Part shown: positions 10,441 to 21,500 of the stretch, one piece after another
Position numbering within the stretch: the stretch's first letter is position 1
Layout of the letters: each line of letters starts with the position of its first letter
Assembly (NCBI GenBank): GCA_958510875.1
Contig: OY294068.1
Location: 24,036,297-24,100,296, forward strand
DNA: 64,000 bases
Origin: Endomychus coccineus
Lineage: Eukaryota; Arthropoda; Insecta; Coleoptera; Endomychidae
Reading direction: 5' to 3'
The notes under the pieces: model-generated
Databases searched by the model: none
Told to the model about the DNA's origin: nothing
Seen by the model: the letters and a program-made list of their open reading frames with translations, nothing else
Program-made: the position numbers and the translations under genes

Positions 10441-12238
10441 ACGTGTGGCACTCGGGGACTGCCGCGGTAAAGCTATTGCATAGCATTTTTCTTCAACTTA
10501 TGCAATTATAATTATTTATTTATTTTTAATTTATGCAGTATTTTTTTTTTCTTTGGTAATAGTTCAAGATTTTTCTTTGATATTAATTCAAGTTACACTT
10601 TTTGAGCGTGGTGACCGATAAGAAAACAATTTTTTTCTTTTATTGAATAAATGAGAAGTTAATATCGTTTAAATATTTTAATTATCTTACAATACATGTA
10701 GGTTATTCAGGAATTTGTTATCATTGAAACTATAGGTTTGTGGTAACTGAAATAAGAGACATAAGTTTGAGACTTGATATCCTCTAAATATCTGGAAAAT
10801 ACCGCGTCAATGGTGGTCCCATATTTTGTTGTGGACTTTTGTGGATCATTATTCATTTTCAAAGTCAATTTTTCCTAAAGAAAAGTTGTCAACCGCTCTG
10901 ATTTTTTATCAGCGAAGTTGATGTTGAAATTGCCAGCCAAGATAAGTGGAAATTTATTACCATTTGTACCAAGTATTTTCGACCCTTCTTCAGTGTACTC
11001 CAGTAAAGTGCGATGAATAATTGTCCAATTATGGATTCGGAGAAATGTAAATTGCTACCATGACTATGTGTAGGCCATTTCTAAGTTTGCATAAGCACGC
11101 ACAAATATCTCCAACAAATGAGCGCCTAACATTAACATCGCTAACGTGTGCAATATTTATTTCAATATTCGGAGTCATAATATTAGTTACATTATTATTA
11201 TTTTGGTAAATAGCTACCCCACCTTTTGGAACAGTATCTCGTTTGAATTGAACAATACAATTGAAATTAGGTATTTCAATCGGATTATCATGGGCCATGC
11301 AAGTTTCGGTAAGAAGTAACACATTTGTTTGTCTCGTAACTGAATCTTGTAAATCGTATTTGTGACTATTTAGACTTTGGCAATTGAAAGTCATTATTGA
11401 AATGCCATTTCTATTACTAATGAAATCTAAGACACTTTGAACTGTCGTCTGAACACTATTTGACGACAGTCTTTTGAATTCTTGCAACAAAGATGCAGTC
11501 GATGCAGCTTGCCTTCGATTATGATAAAATTTGAATGCAGAATTATCGTTTTTTGTCGTGATATACAATTTTTCAATATTAGTCACCCCAGAGAGCTCAA
11601 CATAAACGAGTTCCTGAGAATGTGCTTTACTATACTCATATACTATTTCGTCAAAAGTCCCACCTTGCGACTTATGTATAGTTATAGCAAGAGCTGAAGT
11701 TAATGGAAAATGTTTGCGTTTGGCTATACATTTTCTATTCGATGTTAATGAAATATTTGCTGTTCGTAATTCAATGGGAACAGCGAGATTGCCGACTCTA
11801 TTTTGCACTGCTAGAGCGGCTGCTTTTTGCCTTAATTATGTCACTGTCGCACTGACATCATCAATAACCTACAAATTTCATACCTATTTATTTCAGTTGT
11901 AAAAAAATAATGAACTACAAATTAAAAATTATCTTGGTCAAGGGTGGTTGTGGAATATAAAACGAAATGTTAACTTCGAACCTTTTACAAAGTCGCAATA
12001 GCCACAAACGGGGTCGAAAACTGTTTTAAATTGGTTAATTTTCGATAAATCGAATGACGTTCACTTGAGTGTTATAACATTCGTATAAAATATAGAAATT
12101 TCTCACTTTTAGAAACTTCAAATTAACTAATTAATTTGACACATGTTAGGTGTTTAGGTCTCAGGTTTTTTCGTTACGGAATTTCTTGATTCGGTAGCCG
12201 CGCTCAAAGCCCGCGATAAAAGCTATATGCAATAGCTT
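10441..12238 (-). mobile_element. Helentron copy 1 (internally deleted)
   Basis: The left end begins ACGTGTGGCACTCGGGGACT. It has a short hairpin (GCTAT-TGC-ATAGC) and recurs at 56599 and 61174. The right end carries CCGCGCTCAAAGCCCGCGAT followed by the near-palindrome AAGCTATATGCAATAGCTT, and recurs at 57651, 62448 and 62826. Between the ends is the 3' part of a minus-strand Helentron gene, a Pif1 helicase C-terminus joined to an exonuclease-endonuclease-phosphatase (EEP) domain. It lacks the Rep domain and most of the helicase. A MITE-related stretch is embedded at about 11823-11960. Confidence 0.65.
11029..11808 (-). pseudogene. Helentron helicase C-terminus fused to an EEP endonuclease, truncated
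   Basis: A 259-residue frame. Residues 1-110 are the end of a Pif1-type helicase, with FPLTSALAITIHKSQGGTF (motif V region) and VYVELSGVT. The latter normally reads VALSRVT, so the motif VI arginine is lost (R to G). Residues 135-259 begin an EEP nuclease (SIMTFNCQSLNSHK, LLLTETC, GGVAIYQN). A helicase joined to such a nuclease is characteristic of Helentrons. Compared with the copy at 61.5-62.2 kb, a deletion of about 13 bases near 11020 shifts the frame and removes the rest of the nuclease. Confidence 0.75.
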
Positions 12239-12253
12239 AAATGTCACAAATTA

Positions 12254-12259
12254 TTTATT
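12254..12259 (-). promoter_or_regulatory. Candidate poly(A) signal of the 428-residue gene
   Basis: AATAAA on the minus strand, about 90 bases after the proposed stop codon at 12350. It lies only 16 bases from the Helentron end, so that insertion may have trimmed the natural 3' region. Confidence 0.4.
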
Positions 12260-12349
12260 GACGTAATTTTAATTTAAAACAACCGCTTTGAGTAGTAGAG
12301 TGTAGACCTGAGTTGGCTCGTTACTAATTCTACATCAGCCTTTAGTAGG

Positions 12350-12535
12350 CTATGGTGAAACATATATGATATTGCAAGAAGAAGAAATAATAATCTCAAT
12401 ACCATCATTTTCTAAAAGACAGTCACTTGAATTCGCCTCGAAGTCACACAGTTGCATAAATAATTGAGTGTCTTTATCTCTCGGGATCTTGCTAAGCATC
12501 TCGTTTTGGAAGTTCAGTCTCTCACTACGTTCAAA
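12350..12535 (-). CDS. Exon 5 (last) of the 428-residue gene
   Basis: It is entered in phase 0 after GTTCTAG and encodes 61 residues from FERSERLNF, ending in a hydrophobic, Cys/Ser-containing tail before TAG. The open frame from the acceptor to the stop fits the phase of exon 4 exactly. Confidence 0.5.
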   Translation of the reverse strand, partial: FERSERLNFQNEMLSKIPRDKDTQLFMQLCDFEANSSDCLLENDGIEIIISSSCNIIYVSP

Positions 12536-15500
12536 CTAGAACATCCTTAATATGAATAAAACTACTCTATAAACGGTTTTATGGAAATTGAGTTCATCTC
12601 ACATTATGGAATAGGAACAAAGAGGAGTATATCAACAATCAAAAACTCTACAAATCATATTTCCTTACGATACCACGTTTTTGATTGCTAACTAACCGTG
12701 GAAAAGAGAATCATTTTATTTTGATTTCTCCAAACATATATTAAGTACCAAAGTCTTATTATAAATTTGATATGACTGCCAAATGGATCAATCTTATGAC
12801 ATGGAAAGCACAAACCTTATACTTTGAAATAGAATCGGTGATATCAGTTTCTAATTTACGGATGCTCTTCAAAGTTTTCTTCACTTTAGGAGTGTTTTTC
12901 AAATTTTTATACATTTGTCTGAACTGCTTGTTGTCAAATATTTCATGAGGTATCGTACTGATTTCTTCAGAATTATCTTCTCTGTTTAAAACTGGACAGT
13001 TCTTCAGTAGTTTAAGTTTATGTGTCATATCCTTATAGAACGAATTCATGTCATTAACAAAACCATCTACATTCAGATCGTCTTCTGAAAATTGGAATGA
13101 TTCAAAATTCTGTCTTCACAATAAAATAGATTTCAATAGATCGCAAGGTCCTATTTTTAGAGCATAAAAAATCAGTACAATTTGTTACAACCCTGATTCA
13201 TGAAAAAATTCCAAATTTTTTTTTTTTTTGAGTTATCAATTTATCAAATTTTAGAATGTACTACCTTCTTCGAAATTTGGCAACCTCAAATTACGCCTCG
13301 TAGGTCTCCAACCTGGATCCGACGGATCTTGGGAACGTTCTAAACGAGCTCGCAAGTCGTATTTCTTCTTAAAGCTCTCGAGTTCTTCTCCACGCGCATA
13401 AAAAGCTTCTCTGGCACTCTTCAATTTCTCCACGTCAGGTTGATCGCCATGTCCGTAAGTAGTGACATCGTCAGCAAAACGAATTGAGTATCCATTGCTC
13501 CTTTTCTTACCGGTTATGTCTGGAAGAGACATCTTATGTTCTGCGGAAGAGTAACCCAAACCACCACCAAACATCCTTGGGGATAAGTCCAGATCGCCTA
13601 AACCTTAATTGTTATAATATTATTGTAGATGATATGTAGACACCTTTAAATTAAACTGAATCGTCTATTTTTACGTTGTTCGTATTAATAACCAAGATGC
13701 AAGACTTTCCCAAGAAATTGCATGGATACCAATGGTCATGGTCTACAGCATTTATGAAAATTGTCAATACCTCAATATTTGGTTGTAGTTGGAAAGTCCC
13801 ACAAGAGAAGGAAACTTTTTAAGAAGTTTAAGTACAGAGACCACTACATGGGAAGAATGGTCTAGCTCGAGAAAAACAAATTTGAAAGTTTCAAAACTTC
13901 CACTCCATTAGGAGACATAAAGGTAGGCAATATTTATGCCATATTAGACAGCATAAGAAAGCAAACTGAAAAATCTTCTCTTCGGTGTACCGATAAACGA
14001 TCCATGTCTCCAGGAAGGCTGGTTATTAACGCTTACCATGTTTCCATCATGTATATATACCTACATGGGTACTATGGACATTGTTACTGGTAACAATTTT
14101 TGAATTTAGAATAATTTTTCGTCTTTCAGCTGATATAACCACAAAACAACGTAATTTTTTACAACCACAAGGTTACATAAGTATGGTTTCTCATAGATTT
14201 TTCCGCGTTACTTACATGTCCATACTTTTGTTTTTTTTAGTACTGGACCTATCCCAATTGACATTACGATCAAGGGGAAAACGGGAATGTGCCTCCTGAG
14301 ATTACAAATCACGAGTAGAAGATGGGGCCGTAATAGGATCAGGTAAGTTATGGAACGTAACATAATAGAGATGAAACCAAAGACCTACTACATGACTCCG
14401 ATGTACTCCTTCAACACTAACATCGAGGTAATTATACAAGATCGAAGGGAGTGTATGGACGACAACTAGTCCAAGATCAGGAAAGGAACTGTTCCTGGAA
14501 TATAATGAGGGAAGAATATTCACAGACTGCCAAACGTCACTGAAGACACTCTTGAACTCATCATTCTCGCAGAACACAACAAAATAACTTATCTAGGACC
14601 CAAGACAATGGGCCAGCCTCATATATTGTCCCAGAACCTGCACTCGGCGAGAGAAAAACCATACGGAATGCATACGGGACCGGATTAAACAACAACAATA
14701 CGGGATAGCATTTATTAGAGAACCGTCGAAGAAGTGAGCTGAAGAACTAGTCAACATGTATAGGAACCAGATCTGGACAACAAAATTTTTAACCTGTATT
14801 ATTAATAGCGAATTCAAAAGGGGTTTGGGGTGTCAAGTTTTAATTTTTCAACAGATTTTGACAGCTAAGCTTCACTTGACATTATTTTTATAACTGATGA
14901 TTCCTAGAATGTTCGTGGTTTCCCCATGAAATGTTTATAGTTTTTGCTGTTCTAGTCATAGTCCAATAGCAAATATATAGCAAATTGGTAGAATAAATAA
15001 AACACATACTATTAGAATACGAAGCATTAGATCGATAAAGGCAAACAATATTCGGGCAGCACAGGCTATCCCCCGAATAGTACAACAGCCGAACAGTGAA
15101 GACCCTGTACAGATTAGTACAGGAGACTAGATTTACGGAATTGGTATAAGCCATCCTACTAAAATGCACAAAAGCCGAGGCTGAGGTGTGAAAAGAAACC
15201 GCATCCAAAGCAAAAAAACATAGTTTTTGAAACGCTCTAAGGCACATTACACTTCCAACAACCCAAGATAGAAAATAGTTCAATAAACAAGGAACAATGA
15301 TCCCCTTAGGGCGACTAATATTGATTCCTAAAATGCTAAACAAATTCCAAACGTTTTCAGTAGTTACATAAAGGACTTGGATAGTCCTATCTCGGATTCG
15401 CTTAGATCGTTATTGAGATACCATCTCTTAATCGCTGACTTCAGTGGGCTGAGTATTCAGATCAATATTCTATGTGGATATTAGTGCCAAAGGTATCAAA

Positions 15501-18500
15501 ATTTAGCTAGACATACCTTGGTTTTGGTCTTTTCAATATCTACAATTAGATGAGAGTTTTTAAGGATAATTCAGGAAATTGGTATATTATAAAGGTAACG
15601 AAATAAAACATAATATTTTTACTATAATTTATAGATAGGCGTAATGACATTTTTAAATGTAATTTATCACGAGATTAGTCACAGATCTGAAAAAACATCT
15701 TTCGGACTAATACGGATCATGTTATGCTCATCAAATTACAGATGAGGATAAGGAGATGAGTCAGCCCCGTTAGGGTTCTGATAATTTGTACGAGCTTCTG
15801 ATATTTCTACGTCAACATCAACACTAGGGGTACGTGATATTGGAAGTAACAAGTTACCGACAGAAGTATTTTCCTAAATTATCTTTGTTCGTTTTATTCA
15901 AAAATGTGATCAAAATGAAAACAACTTCAGAAGAAGTGACATCTGTCAAATTACTAAAAGTTTCAAATGGATATTTGCAATAAATGTATCTGCTTTGTGC
16001 TTTCAATCAAAGAAAAAACTGGAGATTCACGTAGTTAATTTAAAACTTATTAAATATTTTGGAAAGGCGGAATAGAAATATAGTATACATAACTCAGAAG
16101 CCCCGACTCTCAGGTGCTACCGTTCACACTTGTCCTATTATTTAGTGGACACTATGCCATCCTTGATTAGGAAACAATTTTTTATGAATGATAATTGATT
16201 TATGAAAAGCCTTATTGTCAGAATTTTTTCTACAAAATCACAACTGATACAAATCTTATGAAACTTTTCAAGAATAATATCACAATTCGTGATTTCTCAC
16301 TATAATACTCATAGTCCAGGCAACGAAGCAGAAAATAAAAAAAAAATATATAGTAAGCTAGAATTTCAAATTTTTTTTGTGCATTTTGTTCCTAATACCC
16401 CATAGATCATTCACGACTATCAAGACCGCGGGGGTCGACCTTCCTACCCCCTCAAAACTGGGTTTCAACCCCCCAGAGGAGCATTCTTATAAAAACAGTC
16501 CAAAATTAATGAATTAGGAGCCGAAAATGACTCCTAATATGTTTTTTGGGTCGCTGATCACGATTCCGCAGTTAGTTTTCTCGGGAAACTCCCTCCAGAT
16601 GGGAAATTTGGAAAATAATATATAATTTATAATTTTGTTGCAAAAATTACCTCTAGTAGGTTTTTTGGTTCGCTGATCAAGATTCCGCTGTTATTTTTCC
16701 CAAAAAACTCTTTCCAGATGGAAAATTCGGGAAATTTGAGATTTCCTGAGACGGTTATGGATAATAAGGTATAATTTGGTTGCAAAAGTGACCTCTAGTA
16801 GGTTTTTTGGGTCGTTGATCACGATTCCGCTTTTATTTTTCCCAAAAAACTCTCCAGATGAAAATTCGGGAAATTTGAGATTTTCCTGAGATGGTTATGA
16901 ATAATAAAGTTAATTTTATTATAAAAATGACCCCTAGTATGTTTTTGGGTAGCTGATCACGATTCCGCTGTTAGTTTTCTCGGAAAACTCCCTCCAGATG
17001 GGAAATTTGGGATTTTCCATCTGGAGAGAGTTTTTTGGGAAAAATAACAGCGGAATCGTGATCAGCGACCCAAAAAACCTACTAGAGGTAATTTTTGCAA
17101 CAAAATTATAAATTATATATTAATTTCCAAATTTCCCATCTGGAGGGAGTTTCCCGAGAAAACTAACTGCGGAATCGTGATCAGCGACCCAAAAAACATA
17201 CTAGGGGTCATTTTCGGCTCCTAATTCATTAATTTTGGACTGTTTTTATAAGAATGCTCCTCTGGGGTGTTGAAACCCCGTTCTGAGGGGGTAGGAAGGT
17301 CGACCCCCTCGGTCTTGATAGTCGTGAATGATCTATGGGGTATTAGGAACAAAATGCAAAAAAATTTTGAAATTCTAGCTTACTATATACTTTTTTTTTA
17401 TTATGGTCTTTTTCCGTACTTATTGCCTGGACTATCAATTTTTGCTATAGAATTACAAAAAGATATAAACCCTAGTTCATAAAGTGAGGACTTGAGAAAA
17501 ATATATATGCAAATATATTTCTCGAGAAGACATATTTATCATAAATTGAACTTTTGACATATTCAAAGGTACTTTATAAAATATTACAACTAATTTCTTC
17601 CATTAAAAGATTATTTTGATCTCTAAAATAAAGAAGAAGGAAAATAGGTTTCTCTTTTCACACAGTATACGAAAAACTACACCTGTAAAGATACAAAGTG
17701 TTTTAACAAATACCTTTTCTAGTTTCATGATGAATGAGTAGAATGAGTAAGTAAAAAATCTACATTGGAAAGATATTCTTAAATCGGAATTAAACCGATT
17801 ATTCCAACTTAGTTTATTTGCGTTCCTATATTTAACCTATTCCTAGTTTTTTCATAAAATTCAAAGGTTGAGTGTAGTACCTTCCTCCAAATTGGGTAAT
17901 TTTAAACTACCACGTTTCGGTCTCCAATTATCAGTCAAGAAAAAGTCTCCTTGCTCACTAACATCAAACTCTGAGTACGGCAAGTTGAACGAGAAATCAG
18001 TTTGAAGATCGGCCAATTGTTCTTCCATATCGAAATCATCTTTGACGCGTTTTTCTTGTGTTTTACTAGACGTAGACGTTGAAGGCTGAGGATCCCCACA
18101 ATCGAACGAGCCGAGGTCCTCCGAGAATCGTATAGATATTCCGGTTTTGTTTTTGTTCAGATCCGGTAGTGATAATCTCGGTTCGGATGGCATTGTGGAA
18201 CTACGCCTACGTCTTGATTTCATGGGTGCTTTCTTCCGTTTCGGTAATTCTTCATCGCTACTGCCCTCCGTTTTGAGTTCAGAGCCTGATATCCATGACT
18301 CCTCTTCTTCCTGAAATTTTAAAAATTTATTGTAGCGTAAAAGTAAAGTTAATTTTCAGTCCCCCTATAGGTATACAGGTGCCCGAAAATAATGTTAATA
18401 CACCAGAAGGTAGAAGAGCGAATTGCTTGAAGCTTCCAAGTTCTTCAACTACAGAGGAAACTGAATGATGGGGCAAGGGAATGAGTTCAGAATGTAGAGA

Positions 18501-21500
18501 TGAGTACTAAGGGAGTTACTGACCAAGCATTTACTTGACCAAGCATTTACTTGACCAAGCATTTACTTGACCAAGTATCATCATCAATCATCAATAAAGT
18601 GGCTGGGGTTTGACCCCTACATGCACTTGGGCAGTTAGATTGGGCCCATTGTGCGTCTCGTGATCAGAAGACTATTCTATTATAGCAGGTTTGTGGCCCG
18701 CCAGATACCCAGAAGATTCCATTCATCTCTCTAATGTCCCTTCGGTTAGAGAGAGGAGTTTCTTTGAGAGCCTAGACACAGGCTCCACAAACACTGTTTG
18801 TTCAGCTGGCCTCGAAGGGCAAGACCCACCACGCAGTTTGAAGAAGCGACCATTGGCCAGAGACCAATGACGTGCCAGACGACCCCCGCCTTGCCAACGT
18901 ATGAGCAATTTCACTTCCTATGACTCCCCTGTATCCTGGGACCAATATGAGTTGAACTACGTTTGTTCTGGCTAGTTCTGGTCATTTTATGACCAGCCTT
19001 GATATGACACTAGGTGACTTGTGAGCTCCCAGAGCCCACCGGCTGTCTATGGAGATATATTTACCCCTATTTATATAGTTTTTTCATTTTTCCAAGGCGC
19101 ATGTCAAAATTGCATAGACCTCTGCCTGAAAAACCATGTAGTATGCTCCTAGGGTCACTGATATGGTGTTGTACACTCCTGCTTCCGAAGCCGCACCTAT
19201 CTTGGACCCGTTCTTCAAGTAAACCATACGAGTCCGCCTGGTGGCAACAGGCAACAATATCGTTGCTTCATTCTCCCCTGTCAGGGATGAGGATTTTGGG
19301 AAAAGTAAGACAGATAGCTGGAGTCAAGCTATCTTACCTCACTTCTAGTATGGTGGCCTCACTCCAAATCATTGAGCGTCCACCAAGTAGCGGGAGTGCA
19401 ATACATTTTATAGTTTTATTTGCCATGAGAAAACACCAAAAAACTCGATGAAACTCGATGGCAAGTCAGTCACCACCGGGATTCGAATCCAGATCTCTTC
19501 GTTACCAATAAAATTTATATTACCGTTTGGAACTGTAGAAACTTGACACCCTAGAAAAACGAATAAAAAGAAAGACCAATTTGTGTTTGGATACAAAGTC
19601 GATGATTTGACTTCAAAGAACAAGTCCCACGAATTGTCATTTCCCTCACTATTCGTAGTGTAGTAATCGAATTTTCTCGGGTTTTGAGCATTTCTGCCCT
19701 AACAAAAGAAGAGTGGGGGAAGTTAGTGATTACGGATTAGTTAATTTAATACCCTAACCCTCAAGAAATGCATCGTTTTCGATTAAATTTCAAAGTTTGT
19801 CATGTCAAATAAAATGTAGTTGCAGTCAACCTCACTACCCATCAGAACAGTGATTATTCTTTGAAATAAACACAATATCGCGCCATATAAAAATGCGGAG
19901 AAGGAATAAAGCAGAAAAAGGAACGGCCGTAAAAAGAAATTTTGAACAATAAATGAGTCACACATTCCAAAGTCCTTACGAGTTTATTACCGTTGTTTCA
20001 TGTATTCATGTATTACTGTCGAGCTTTAAAAATTACGGTTGTAAATCGTTCAAATAAGTTTATTTCAAAAACACTGCTGATTATATTATACACGAATAAA
20101 GGAGTAGAATATTCGCGAATAGTGGTAGGTATGCTATTTGATTGTACAGAATCATCAAATTAAAATTTATTCTCAAATATGACAAACCCTATTTAAATAT
20201 CATGACATATCCCGATTACGCATCACTTACCAAACACTAAATAGGTACTTAAAATATCTCATTTAATATAATATTATAAGGACAAGGTGAAAAGTCCCTG
20301 TAAAATAAAACAGAGGGCGCCACAATCGAAAATCCCATGTGACATTTGTGATGTACCACCTTTAACTGGTTTGGGGTGCAATATGTTATGGCAGTAGGTT
20401 GCCTCTAGTTTCCGTCCAGGTCAATTTAAATGCTGCCAATTACATGACCAACGTGTTGGAACCTGTTACAGTGCCTTATCTTCGGGGGTTAATTCATCCA
20501 ATTTTGCAACAGGATAACGCCCGCCTTCATACGGCAAGGGTTACAACGCAGTATTTAGAAGATGCTGATGTGGTGGTGCTTCTATGGCTTGCACGTTCAC
20601 CAGATCTCTCGCTGATTGAACTTATCTGGGATATAATCGGTACAAGATTGAGTAGTTTACGCAACCCCCTCACAATTTAGATAATCTTCGACTTCGAATT
20701 CAAGAAGCTTGGGATGGAATACCTCAAGGCGACATTGATTATCTTGTTCAAACTGTACCTCATCGAGTAAATGGGTGCATAAACAATCGCCGTGGGGTCA
20801 CTCATTATTGAATAACTTTTTCATTTATGTTTTTTTTCGCTTCAACATTTACTAGCTACATTAATAATTAATAATAATTTCATTGAAATTGCTTGACTAT
20901 TACTAGGTGTTGCGTTTTTTATTCAAATCAGTATAAGTTTTGACCAAATAAATCATCTCTTGTTTAGTTTTTCAGGGAATTTTCTCCTTGTCCTCGTATG
21001 TTAGTATTTCAGTTTTGGAAACAACGTGAAGATTGGGAGAAACTTTGAGAAGCTAATGTGCCATTTATGCTAAATGCCAGTGGGTATAAAAGATAATTTA
21101 TGAGATTTTATTGAATAATTCTTCTTCATACTAGTAAATAAAAACAAAAGTCATTTAAATGAATTAATTTTCTCATTAATTCTCTTTATGCTGTGTTTGA
21201 CTCTTGTCATGAAATGTATATAAATAAAGTACAAAGTATGTATTGTAGCCACTCATAAATTTTCAATAATTTTCCGCTTAATGAAATTCGGTGAATATAT
21301 TATGCATGCCGTCAGTTCAACTATATGCATTATAAATCTTCCTGATAGGTTTAAACCACACAAACGGAATTGTAATGAAGATAACCGGTATCCCGCGTGA
21401 TTCATCTATTACATCCGATGAGATGAATATTTATATAACAACAATATTTAAAGTTTCTTTGCCAAAAAAGCCACAATTTCGGGTATATTAAGTATATTAA

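Noticed and set aside
11482..11902. Plus-strand frames of 62-71 residues
   Set aside because: They lie antisense to the Helentron helicase-nuclease sequence.
14888..15343. 151-residue minus-strand frame
   Set aside because: It is long for random sequence but contains no recognisable domain, has odd Cys/Tyr/Ser composition, and shows no splice or start context that would support a gene.
19470..19520. Box B-like GGATTCGAATCCC on the minus strand, possible second SINE
   Set aside because: No box A was found at the expected distance, so the match may be accidental or a decayed fragment.
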